A DNA stretch of 64,000 nt from the NCBI RefSeq assembly GCF_025370935.1, contig NC_133491.1, positions 3,831,192 to 3,895,191 on the forward strand. The letters are read 5' to 3'. The notes under the pieces were generated by a model. It was not told where the DNA came from. It was given only the letters and a program-made list of their open reading frames with translations, and did no database searches. The stretch comes from Choristoneura fumiferana. Taxonomy: Eukaryota; Arthropoda; Insecta; Lepidoptera; Tortricidae. Position numbers and translations under genes: made by a program. Below, piece after piece: positions 13,201 through 21,839 of the stretch (positions are counted from its first letter, which is position 1; every line of letters starts with the position of its first letter).

Positions 13201-14130
13201 GGACCTGCTAGGTGATGATGGTTGTTTATTTCCAACACATGCAAGTTAACAGTTATAACGGTTATAAACAAAACACTTAGGGGCTGTTTCACCATCCATT
13301 GTTTAGTCTTAACTGACGGTTAAATGTGATGCCGTCTCCGTCTATTCGAACAAAACAAATAGAGACGGCATCACACCTAACCGCCAGTTAACACTAATCA
13401 ATGGATGGTGAAACAGCCCCTTAGGCTACTAAGCTGTTACACATGCTCATTAGTAGCACGAGAGCATGCTACTATCGAGCAAATGCTACCTACTAGCATG
13501 TGTGTACAGGACATGGTACTACCATCCGGTCGTAGAATAGAGACGGCATCACACCTAACCGCCAGTTAACACTAATCAATGGATGGTGAAACAGCCCCTT
13601 AGGCTACTAAGCTGTTACACATGCTCATTAGTAGCACGAGAGCATGCTATCGAGCAAATGCTACCTACTAGCATGTGTACAGGACATGGTACTATTTGCT
13701 GCTATTTTCGGGCATGCTAGTTGATGCGGGGGTGGAAGGGGGAAAGATAATAAACAAGTGTGAACGCGTTTGCTTAATGAGCATGCTAGTATTGGTAGTG
13801 CCACGAGAGTTGCAAATGTAAAAAAATTACTAAAAGTGAATTTGTTATAAATAAATAAATAATTTATTACCGTTGAATTTGCGAAAGCCGTAACGGCCAC
13901 AGAGTTGTAGGCCGTGGATTTTGAGATTTTTGGCCTGAAAGCCGTAGAACACGGTAATTGCCGTGGCAACACTGACTTTGAACTGGCAGAGAGCATGCTA
14001 TCAAAAGTGAAGTGAAAGTGAGTGAGTGAGTGAGTGAAAGTGAGTGAGTGAGTGAAGTGAGGTGTTATTATTATTATTTTTTTCTCTCAATCTAATGTAT
14101 TTTTATGTGTATCGAATATGTGTAAATAAA

Positions 14131-14171
<41 letters not shown>

Positions 14172-16283
14172 AGGCATGTGTATCGGAGTGGTTGTTTTGA
14201 GCATACTTATTTAGGAGCATACTTACTTAAAACTAGCATGATAGTAACGAGCATGTGTAACAGTAGCTTTACACATTAGGTTAGACCTCACATAAGACAA
14301 TAACAATACAATAATAAAGAATCATCTCGAAAACACATTCAGTGTGTGTTTGCATGCGTGCGTGCGTGCGTGCGTGCGTGCGTGTGCGTGTGTGTGTGCG
14401 CGCGTGTGTGTGTGTGTGTGTGTATAAATGATGACATAATCGATTTGCTGATCTACCATGTATACATAATATATTATCTTTTCAGCTCATCCAAGCTGTG
14501 TCCTCTTCATAACTCACGGCGGACTACTATCCAAAATAGAGACCATACACTTCGGGGTGCCTATCATCGGTATACCAGTCTTTGCAGACCAGTTCCTCAA
14601 TGTAGACAGAGCAGTCCAGAAGGGATACGCCAAGAGAGTTGACCTCGATTACGATACCCCAGACAATTTGAAAGTAGCTATTGCTGAGATACTTGGGAAT
14701 CCCAGGTGAGATATATTTATACATATTTAATTTAGTATATGATCATTTACTAACATACAGTTGTATTGTAAGAAAGATTGTTAAATAAAACCTGTTATTA
14801 TTATTATTAATTTAGTATTCCACCCAAGTAAACCAGTAGCTTATTTGGAGGGTGGGTTGTTGTGGTTTTTTGGGGGGTTGTGAGAGGGGTATTGTGTGTG
14901 TGTGTGTGCTTTATGTATTCTCATTCTAAAGAGACCCCGCAATGGGACGTGTAGGTACAAGCCGCTTGGTCACGAAAGTAGGTCTGTTCTGTACCTACCT
15001 GTACCTGACAATTTTAATTATCAAAGCGTTATATCGAATTCTAATGTCCAGAAAGCTGGTAGGCGTTTGATGTAAGTATACCAGCGAATAATTTGGCATT
15101 TCTATACCGTTGTACACAAAATACAGATAGTTCAGAAGTCTCCTGTATGTACTTCACTTTTCATACCTACGCTCGGCGGTCGCTCTAAGGTTGTCAACTA
15201 TGGCTTATGCACCAAAAAACTATCGTGGTTGTGGCACTCTAGTTGTTTGATTTATTGTTGAGAATGAAACGGGAAAAATGGAAAAATAAATTAATAAGTA
15301 ACTAAAATATTTTAAGTTTAATGTCATTGTTATATTATAAATTTGTCACAGAAAATATCTTGCGACGATTTCGTTATTGGCGAAAATCACGATTATTTAA
15401 TTTAAACAACCGTCCACTAAACAGTTATAATAACTTTTTTTTTTGTTGCTCCGTTATTGCACAAAAAAGTTCACAGACGCGTGTCTCAAGCGGATGGCAC
15501 TCGCGCTTGCACTGGTCCACCCGGCCCGAGATACCGTGTCCGTGAGCAGTATCTATGTGTGCGTTGCTCGAGCGCACTTAGGTATATGGAGATTGACTTC
15601 TGAACTATCTGTATTTTGTGGTTGTACCCTGAGTTTATCTCTCCGATTTCAAAAAAATTGGAAGGTAGACTAAGTCCATGATTCCGAGCTGGAAAAACAG
15701 GGTCTCCAGATGTGTCCCCAAAATATTGTATGGATGTGTCCGTTCCGTTACGAAAATTATTAAGAAAGATGTGTAACAAAACGGACACATCCATCCATAC
15801 AATATTTTGGGAACACATCTGGAGTGGAGACCCTGTTTTCCAGCTCGAAATCATGGACTGAGTCTACCTTCCAAATTTTCTTGAAATCGGAGAGATAAAC
15901 TCAGGGTACAACGGTAGATAGAAATGCCCAATTACTTACTAGTTTTTCCAAAGAGTCTTCCGCCGACTTGGCCGTTTCCGCCACATTCTGACCGATCCCA
16001 ATGACGATATTTTGTTTGCAGGTATCGTGAAAGAGTTAAAGCGCTCTCTTTTGTTTTTCACGATCGGCCAGTACCTCCTGGCAAGGAGCTGGTCCACTGG
16101 GTGGAGCACGTGGTCAGAACAGGCGGCGCGCCGCATCTGCGCTCCCCGGCGCTCATGCTGCCCTGGTACCAGAAGATGTATCTCGACTTATTAGTTGTGA
16201 TATTAACCATAATTTGTATATGTTTCTTATTAGTAAAGTGGTCGTTTTCTAATAGGACTGGTGCAAAAGTGAAATTCAGTTAA
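2095..16283 (+). CDS. UDP-glycosyltransferase UGT-A, 8 exons, exon 2 split by transposon
   Basis: A UGT transfers sugar from a UDP-sugar to small lipophilic acceptors on the lumenal side of the ER. Coding exons: 2095-2235, 3377-3385 plus 5827-5908 (exon 2, interrupted), 7984-8176, 9181-9375, 10577-10796, 11291-11513, 14486-14705 and 16022-16283. With the insert removed these join in frame to 514 residues, the normal family length. Residues 1-16 look like a signal peptide. His30 (in NSHGYLGEGY) is the expected catalytic base. The UGT signature spans about 347-390 (FAPQQSIL, then FITHGG, ending in DQ). One C-terminal transmembrane helix is followed by a KVKFS tail, a KxKxx ER signal. AATAAA overlaps the stop at 16282-16287. 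Oddities: a 2.4-kb element splits exon 2, and the signature has SKIET where paralogues have STTET or STTEA. The locus may be a null allele or may be rescued by altered splicing. Family UGT40 is likely but unproven. Confidence 0.88.
2267..2470 (+). repeat. Degenerate SINE (TGATGATGA-tailed family)
   Basis: The sequence GAAATTTACCACGAGCTTTA, then GGAAACTGGCACAAATCTGC and GTGGGACGAATATAG, ending in GATGATGATG, is a decayed copy of the SINE seen intact at 31294-31626 and 49799-50101. It lies in intron 1 of UGT-A. Confidence 0.65.
3386..5822. mobile_element. TIR transposon inserted in UGT-A exon 2
   Basis: The ends form a 30-bp terminal inverted repeat, 3386-3415 against 5793-5822, matching at 29 of 30 positions (left end begins CGACACCTCCTACG). 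ATAC is duplicated at 3382-3385 and 5823-5826. Deleting the element plus one ATAC restores GTGACATACATCGCC, which reads V-T-Y-I-A as expected from the paralogues. Short subterminal repeats such as CACTTGYWCCARTATACSGC recur near 3649, 3799, 3833 and 5628. No transposase-like frame is visible, so the copy is nonautonomous. It contains nested material: a Lepidoptera-type fragment at 4100-4190, (TA)n at 4252-4280 and a foldback at 4906-5136. The 4-bp duplication excludes the simplest Tc1/mariner (TA) reading only if ATAC, not TA, is the true target; I do not assign a superfamily. Confidence 0.85.
4906..5136. mobile_element. Foldback MITE nested in the 2.4-kb element
   Basis: GGTTATTAAAAACCTGTACT at the left is mirrored by AGTACAGGATTTTTTTTATC at the right. 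The inner arms ATTAGGGCTAC and GTAGCCCTAAT are also inverted. The arms are diverged, so the insertion is old. Confidence 0.6.
6214..6310 (+). repeat. LINE-like 3' tail with (TTGTA)n
   Basis: TCTGTGTATCTGTTTTCTGT, TCTGGTGTACAATAAAGAG and then a TTGTATTGTATTGTA run. It is a truncated copy of the family at 9741-9877, lying in UGT-A intron 2. Confidence 0.6.
7440..7612 (+). repeat. 3' part of interspersed GACAGACAGACA...GGAACCCTA element
   Basis: ACGGACGGACAGACGGAC, an ACATGGCGAAACTATAAGGG segment and a GGCTCCGGAACCCTAAA end match the 3' half of the longer copy at 30847-31235. Confidence 0.6.
7795..7932 (+). repeat. 3' fragment of TGATGATGA SINE
   Basis: CTGGGCCCGCGTGGGAACTA, GAGAGGAGGCCTGTGCCCAG and CAGTGGGACGTATATAGGCT, followed by GATGATGATGATTGATGA. 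Matches the 3' half of the SINE at 31294-31626. It lies about 50 bases before UGT-A exon 3. Confidence 0.7.
8572..8811 (-). repeat. tRNA-headed SINE, minus strand
   Basis: Read on the minus strand, it begins with a tRNA-like head (GGCCAAGTGGTTAGAGAACC, then a GGGTTCGATTCCCGG B box). It ends with the GACTAGGTCAATTGGTG segment. The same family occurs on the plus strand at 47514-47771 and 57149-57410. It lies in intron 3 of UGT-A. Confidence 0.7.
9004..9130. mobile_element. Degenerate GGGCTACTACG foldback MITE
   Basis: CTACTACGAGG at the left and TTCGAATTTCGTAG at the right are inverted. The interior CGTCCCGTTGACGCTTATAT matches the complete copy at 59772-59891. It ends about 50 bases before the acceptor of UGT-A exon 4 (AG at 9179-9180). 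Confidence 0.5.
9383..9580. mobile_element. Foldback element (TTATCACGCTTAACG arms)
   Basis: CTTATCACGCTTAACG and GAGTAATAATTACCTTGACG at the left are mirrored by CGTCGAGATAATTATTA and TTAAGCGTGGTAAG at the right. Two longer copies sit in intron 7 of UGT-C (about 47811-48211) and UGT-D (about 57443-57847). Confidence 0.6.
9741..9877 (+). repeat. LINE-like 3' end with (TTGTA)n tail
   Basis: AGGTTGCCTGGAAGAGATCG through CTGGTGTACAATAAAGAGTC, ending in three TTGTA units. Nearly the same sequence occurs at 59371-59500. A (TTAGG)3 stretch follows at 9888-9903. Confidence 0.65.
10120..10330 (-). pseudogene. LINE reverse-transcriptase C-terminal remnant
   Basis: Read on the minus strand, one frame gives RPGRPRRRLGDALTK and, further on, LRETFAQWWDTSPD before a stop. 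This resembles the conserved C-terminal end of RTE-like LINE ORF2 proteins, where a LGEAFAQQWDT-type ending is typical. It is short and diverged, and lies in intron 4 of UGT-A. The frame call is by eye. Confidence 0.45.
11085..11235. repeat. Interspersed repeat before UGT-A exon 6
   Basis: CCCGGATAACTCACGTCTTA, ATCGAGTTTAGCCCGACATG and GGGCTAATCCGTAGCCCTTC. An inverted, shorter copy of the first part lies at 38695-38765 (ACATGTCGAGCTAAACTCG, then ACGTGAGTTATCTGGGTC). Confidence 0.5.
13040..13210 (+). pseudogene. RTE-like LINE ORF2 C-terminal remnant
   Basis: One forward frame reads PSTKWTDDIVRIGGNRWMQ, which resembles the RWTDDIxRVAGxxWM block near the C-terminus of RTE-clade reverse transcriptases. 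Other copies of the same LINE lie on the minus strand at 42066-42370 and 51125-51430. The fragment sits in UGT-A intron 6. Confidence 0.6.
13280..13420. mobile_element. PIF/Harbinger-like MITE with TTA duplication
   Basis: The left end GGGGCTGTTTCACCATCC is exactly inverted at the right end (ending ...GAAACAGCCCC). It is flanked by TTA at 13277-13279 and 13421-13423. A 3-bp TTA/TAA target and a nearly complete foldback structure fit PIF/Harbinger-derived MITEs. The interior holds inverted GATGCCGTCTC and GAGACGGCATC. A diverged hairpin of the same family lies at 16618-16727. Confidence 0.75.
13361..13693. repeat. Tandem duplication including half of the MITE
   Basis: 13361-13520 is repeated at 13539-13693, offset 178 bases. 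The copies differ by small deletions (three bases in CATGCTACTATCGAGC versus CATGCTATCGAGC, and two bases in CATGTGTGTACAGG versus CATGTGTACAGG). The duplication carries the right half of the Harbinger-like MITE together with its flank. Confidence 0.75.
14000..14450. repeat. Simple-sequence repeats in UGT-A intron 6
   Basis: Short tandem repeats are (GTGA)n near 14018-14055, (TC)n near 14136-14168, and (TGCG)n followed by (TG)n near 14350-14424, ending about 60 bases before the acceptor of exon 7. A further (GT)n tract lies near 14894-14908. Confidence 0.85.
15094..15929. mobile_element. Foldback MITE, copy 1, interrupted
   Basis: The ends GGCATTTCTATACCGTTGTA and GTACAACGGTAGATAGAAAT are inverted, and the two long arms (15627-15770 and 15775-15910) are near mirror images. 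Without the nested element at 15115-15620 it is about 324 bp. Copy 2 is intact at 19015-19323. It lies in UGT-A intron 7. Confidence 0.8.
15115..15620. mobile_element. 506-bp TIR element nested in foldback MITE
   Basis: There is a perfect 26-bp terminal inverted repeat, 15115-15140 and 15595-15620, starting CACAAAATACAGATAG. GTTGTA flanks both sides (15109-15114 and 15621-15626). Removing the element and one GTTGTA restores the left arm so that it mirrors the right arm. No transposase is present. Target-site length (6 bp) is as read; I do not assign a superfamily. Confidence 0.85.
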
Positions 16284-16900
16284 TAAAAAATGCTATCCTA
16301 GTTTCATTAATATATAGGGTGCCCATCGGGATTCCGAGGGATTTGTGTAGATAGATAGAATAGTTTATTTCTGCTAAGAGTTACATTTTAATTTACATTT
16401 GTTGTGCCAAACTACAGAGCAGTTTGTCGGCACTTTAGCTCTTGGTTTATTGAAGTTACAAATCACTAGAGTATTAAGACTAAGATTAAGTCTGTGTATG
16501 TTTTCGTAGTAGTAGTAGTTTTATTACACCGAATATAACAACTACATTCATCACGAGCGCCTAGGGATATTTTTTAATCCCTGGAAAGTTTTGAACATTT
16601 CAATAAACTTACGTGTTTCAGCATCCATTGATTAAATTTATTTGACGGAAAATGTGATGCCGTCTCTGTTTGTTTTGTTCGAATAGCCGGAGACGGCACC
16701 ACATTTATCCGTCAAATAAAATTAGTGTGCATAGCTATAGTGTGTATTCGTATTTATCTTAATGTAGTGAAGATAATAAATCATCAAAATTGCTAGTAAT
16801 GATAGTTATTTACATAAGAAAGATACATAGTAACTATGATAGTGAATATTTGCTTATGGGTCGTGCTACCAAATGAAAGAAGTCTTATTTTAAGATATTA
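16284..16900. other. Intergenic DNA downstream of UGT-A
   Basis: No gene recognised. A hairpin at 16618-16727 (ATCCATTGATTAAATTTATT, with inner GATGCCGTCTC and GGAGACGGCACC) is a diverged relative of the Harbinger-like MITE at 13280-13420. Confidence 0.55.
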
Positions 16901-16943
16901 CTGGGAAATAAATGGAAATTTACGATTCTCGCAACGCTTATTT

Positions 16944-19727
16944 TTCAACCGACTTCAAAAAAGGAGGAGGTTCTCAATTCGTCTGTATGTTTTTTTTTCT
17001 TTTTTTGTGTTTGTTACGCAATGACTCCGCCAATTGTGGGCCGAATTTCAAAAATGTTTTTTGTTTTTTGTTCCGAGGTGGTCCCATTGACACCAAATCA
17101 GGATCTGAGGATAGAGAAATTGAGGGCAACCCTCGAATTTTTAATGCACACTTATACCGATTTTGGCATTTTTAATACCATGTCAAGGGTACTGGTACTC
17201 TGTTATAAAATAATATAACTAACTATCCCGTGTTTGAGCTTAATGGAATCGTTGTGAGATGCACTTTGACTACAAATCACTAAAAACCAAGAAAAAAAAT
17301 ATTTGAAAAAAAATGGAACCACTTCACAAACCTATTTCATAATTTTCAACTAGTTTGAAGTCGGTGCCTGTCGGTGATTGTAGCCCAATATATAGTATGT
17401 AGGTCAGGTAGACGACTATAGTTCCACTCCTGCTGGCTCGTGCTGAGGCACTGACTTCAAACTAGTAGTAAATTATTTTCAAAGTTTTTAAATTCGTTTC
17501 CATTTTTTGTTATTTTTTTTTGTAATATTGCGATTCGTTGCTATGCGAGCAAGATAATTCTATAGAGACCCAACCTATACTTACGTCAAAGATATATCTA
17601 AAGGAATAGGTAATTGGCCTTTATGACCAATAAGGACAAGTGAAGTGATATGTCACCAGATGTTTATTTTGAGTTGTAAGACTTACTGTGGCAGGTAATC
17701 CCAAACAAGTGTGAAAAAAAACTTTTTCACTTCTCATGCTCGTAAAGTTCATATTTATGCTGGATCTAGGCGACATAAAATGACTTTTTATGCTCTAGTG
17801 CATAAAGTAAAATCTTCGTCTAAGACCAAGGCAATCAGGTGTCAACAGCCACAAACAAAAAAGTTTCTACATATTTTTTTAAAATTATTTAAAATTATTT
17901 AAAACTAAAAAGAAATCAATAAAACTAAAACATATTATTATATAATATTATAATACCTAATGCATGAAAAATAAAAGGTAAGTACATAGAAAGTGAACAA
18001 CTGCTTCCACTTTTGCAATATCATTTCCTCGCAATTTGTACAATCTACTATTTAACAAAAAATGGAACCGACGTCAAAAACCTTGAAAATATTTTTCTAC
18101 GACTTTGAAGTTGGTGCCTCAGCTCGAGCCACCAGGAGTGGAACTATAGTCGTCTACCTCACCTACATACTATATTGGGCTTCCATCACTCCTGCTGGCT
18201 CGTGCTGAGGCACCGACTTCAAAGTAATAGAAAAATATTTTCAAGGTTTTTGAAGTCGGTTCCAATTTTTGTTAAAGTTTTTTTCATGATTTTTAGTGAT
18301 TTGCAGAGAGCGGAATTTTCATGGCATTTTCGACCTGTCATAGTGACTTTTCACTTATCGACTTCGATATAAATACAACTATCGATACACAACATAGGTA
18401 CTGAAGAAGATTAAAAGTAGAGGTAAACAATAGGCGGCCTTAAGTTAAAGAGCGATCTCTTCCAATTAACATCCGAGCAGTTGAAAATGTGAAATATACA
18501 TATACAATGAACAATGAATGGATAACAATTTCTAATTACATAATTTCAGTTCAGTTTTTTCAATTTCAGTTTGAAGTTCTTGTTGTAGTTAATGTATAGC
18601 TGATTTTATTCATATTTTCTGGTTTTAAACTACTTCTATTACAGTAAAAGTATCCATTTGTATGCTTAAAAAGAACGCTCTAGATAATAAGATAAGTTTA
18701 CGACAGTCTAATTTAAAGTCTAATATATCGACATAATTTAGGTAGAGTTGATAAGTGAGAAGTCACATGACAGGTCAAAAGTGCCATCAAAATTCCTCTC
18801 TCTGGTGATTTGAAGCCAAAGTGCAGCTCACAACGATTCCATTAAGCTCAAACACGGCATAGTTCTATTATTTTATAACAACTTTTTTTTTGTGGCTGTT
18901 AACACCTGATTGCCTTGGTCTTAGACGAAGAATTTAATTTATGCGCTAGAGCAAAAAAAGTCATTTTATATTGCCTGGATAGAGAAATTTTTTTTTACTT
19001 TGTTACGAGTAGGTGGGCATTTCTATTTAAAGTTGTACCCTGAGTTTATCTATCCGGTTTCAACAAAATTGGGGAGATAGTAGATTCCGAGCTATAAAAA
19101 CAGGGTCTCCAGATGTGTCCCCAAAATATTGTACGGATGTGTCCGTTCCGTTACGAAAATCATAAAGAAAAAATTGTAAGGGAACAGACACATCCATACA
19201 ATATTTTTGGGGCACATCTGGAGACCCTGTTTTTCCAGCTCGGAATCATGGACTGAGTCTACCTCCCAAATTTTGTTGAAATCGGAGAGATAACTCAGGG
19301 TACAACTTTAAATAGAAATGCCCATGCAGGTACATCATAGGTCCGCTATTCCCGTGAACTTATACGTAGTGTAGGTACATGTACATAATATATTGCTTAT
19401 ACTTATTGGTTCCAGGGCCAGTGTCCATAAAAGAACCCATCATCATTCTTGATGTTAACGCATTATTTATCTTATGTCTTGTCAACAATGGGTACAAAAC
19501 TATGCTTCAATGTAATCGTTCATCTTCGCATCGTAACGGCCTTGATCTCGGACTGGTAAATTACGTCAACGTAGGTACCTACTATATAATAATATATTGA
19601 CATAGTAACGTAACGACAACTACACGGAAACATTTAAAAGTTAGTGGTGTTAATGATCCCATTCACTGTAGTTGTGTCGGTTGGCTTAAATTAATAATAA
19701 CCTCCTTTTTTGAAGTCAGTTAAAAAT
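16944..19727. mobile_element. Large inverted-repeat element (CCGACTTCAAAAAAGGAGG ends)
   Basis: The left end (AACCGACTTCAAAAAAGGAG at about 16948) is inverted at the right end (CCTCCTTTTTTGAAGTCAGT near 19700-19722). Several internal segments are also inverted relative to each other. Examples are GAGCTTAATGGAATCGTTGT (17237) against ACAACGATTCCATTAAGCTC (18830), and CTTCGTCTAAGACCAAGGC (17815) against GCCTTGGTCTTAGACGAAG (18913). The intact foldback MITE at 19015-19323 is nested inside. Further ends of the family lie near 25480 and 37945. No coding capacity is visible. Confidence 0.6.
19015..19323. mobile_element. Foldback MITE, copy 2, intact
   Basis: Begins GGGCATTTCTATTTAAAG and ends with the exact inverse. 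The arms carry CAGGGTCTCCAGATGTGTCC, inverted at GGCACATCTGGAGACCCTG. Total 309 bp, almost entirely palindromic. Same family as 15094-15929. Confidence 0.8.
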
Positions 19728-19949
19728 GTTTTAATACTAATGTTTTGGAGAAGATGCAGACAGCTTTGCTATAGAACTTGTATACGGACTAAATTTTAAG
19801 TTAGTTCGATGGCTGCAGGTAGGTCAATAGGCTTCTGGCTTGGTGAAAACCCTCGTAAAATAAATATAAGACTTTGTTCTACAATTTACCTGTGTTTCGC
19901 TTGAATGAATCAGTTATTTGGGAAATGTAGTACACTTAAGAGCGTTTAT

Positions 19950-20240
19950 ACCTGCTGAGCTGGCAACGTTGCATTTTTGTTAGTTTTTCTCGATTATTTC
20001 ATAAAAATTGTATGAAAATTACAAATGTGGTCTGATAGCACACTTCTTAATTATATAAGTTAATGTGTCTACTCCAATAATTATTCGTGATAGACTTTTA
20101 TATTCTTTAAAAACGAATTAAAGTTTATTAACGGTTTTTAAAGAAAATAAAAGTCTATAACGAATAATCATTGGTGTAGACACATTTACTTATATATATT
20201 CAGGAAAGCTCTATTAGACCACATTTGGCCATAAACGGTA
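19950..20240. mobile_element. Foldback element with AATAAAAGTCTAT hairpin
   Basis: The hairpin arms around 20061-20190 are inverted: GTGTCTACTCCAATAATTAT, mirrored by ATAATCATTGGTGTAGACAC. The flank GTTAGTTTTTCTCGATTATT recurs at 29478 within UGT-B intron 1, where a second, interrupted copy spans about 29455-29820. Confidence 0.6.
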
Positions 20241-20249
20241 TAGGGGCCA

Positions 20250-21500
20250 CAAACGGTACATCGCAATCAAATGACAGTTTTCGCATACAAAAACTTTCAT
20301 TTAAACGTTAGGCAATGGCTGTTTCGGGGAAGCAAAAATGTATGAAAATCGGTGCCGTGCCGGTCTGCCGGTGCCTGGCCGGCTAATAGAAAAACAGCCA
20401 ATACGTGCTCCTCGTTAGCGGCAAACTGGAGTATAATGCCCTTGACATACTTTTTATTCTTGTGTAAAATAAGTAAGTAGGTACCTAGTAACATAACATA
20501 AGTACGGCCAGCATCAAAAGTAACTGAACAAAAACAAGGTATTAAAAACTACCTAATAGTCGCGTGTATTCATCATCTAATAATTTAGATCACTTGACAT
20601 TTTTAGTGTTCGCAATGAATGGTCAAGGCAGTGATTGAAACGGGCGATTATAAAAAAAATATCAGAAAAATGAGGCAGTTGTTTCGGAGTCAGTGCCTAT
20701 TATTTATTATGATTATTGTAAGTCGTTAAATGCACCGTTTATGTTGAGCGTCCTTGTCTGGCACCGACTCTAAAAATAGCAATAATTGTATATTAAGTAT
20801 TATTATTGACAAGAACGCCAGCGGAAAGAAGTTCGCAAAGTCACTTACAATCCGGATTGCAGTATGGTAACGCTTGATCGTTTATACATAATATAGATGG
20901 TTAGTAATATTAAATCTTACAACTATGTTAGTAGATTTATAAATAATTCCATAACATTAAATAGATTAAAATTTAAATACAATTTCGATCATTCAGGTGG
21001 TAGGGGACCTTGTGCAAGGTCCGCCCGGATTGCTACCACCATCTTGAGATTGTGGATAAAGCTGAGATAAATGATGAACGGGCAGATAATTAGTTTCGTG
21101 CCCGGAGTATCGATTCGTTTGGTCGGATACCAGGATACTGTTGTAGTCGTAGCCTGATAGAAAACGGCATCTGCCTTATATTTAGGTAGTCCGTGGGTTG
21201 TCGGTAAGCGGTAGTCCTGAGTAGTACAGTCGGATCTTGCCTTGTCAATATAAATTCTTATACTTAACTGACATTCATGTAAATTATAATGTAATCTTAT
21301 ATTGAATGAGTAAATAAACTAAACTAAACTAGTAAAGATCATAGAGTCACGAGATGACTCGAACTTAGCAATAGCTTAGGCCACGAATGTGATATCTGGT
21401 GTATTTTAATCAAATGATGTGCCTTTACCTACTGGTAATTGAAAATCACAAGGGTACCCGGTCTCAGTCACCTTCAAGTGTTATTTCCTAACCTCAAGCT
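20250..21500. other. Intergenic DNA, few recognisable features
   Basis: I see no exon. A fragment with ACCTTGTGCAAGGTCCGCCC and GGATTGCTACCACCATCTTG at 21007-21055 matches the LINE/SINE-like tail family at 30342-30619. The remainder is AT-rich with no family I can name. Confidence 0.5.
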
Positions 21501-21553
21501 TTTGATTGACAAGCTGTGTGTAGTCTGTGTTGCTTGAAATATTAACTAGCTTA

Positions 21554-21796
21554 ATGAATGAAGAAACTGCGACGGCGCCGATAGATGTAGATGATTGCAT
21601 ACTAGTAGACGGTACTGACGATGGATTATCTAGAAATACCGAAACTTTAACCGCGCGTTTGGATACTATTTCCGTAGACCACTCTTATACACTTACGGTG
21701 GCATCGGATACGGATAGCGTATACTCTAACCCTGAAACGTTTGGAGTACGATGTGAAGTTGAAGTTCATACGAAACAAGATGATCCGCGACTATAG
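21554..21796 (+). CDS. Hypothetical small acidic ORF, unrecognised
   Basis: An uninterrupted frame from ATG at 21554 (or an upstream in-frame ATG at 21527) ends at TAG 21796. It encodes about 80 to 89 residues rich in Asp, Thr and Ser (MNEETATAPIDVDDC at the start). I recognise no domain. The following 1.2 kb has LTR-like character, so it could be the start of a degraded retroelement gag, or chance. No paralogue is visible in the window. Confidence 0.25.
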   Translation: MNEETATAPIDVDDCILVDGTDDGLSRNTETLTARLDTISVDHSYTLTVASDTDSVYSNPETFGVRCEVEVHTKQDDPRL

Positions 21797-21839
21797 ATCA
21801 CTTGCAGCAAGGCGCCCGAGGATGGTCGAGTCGAGAGTG

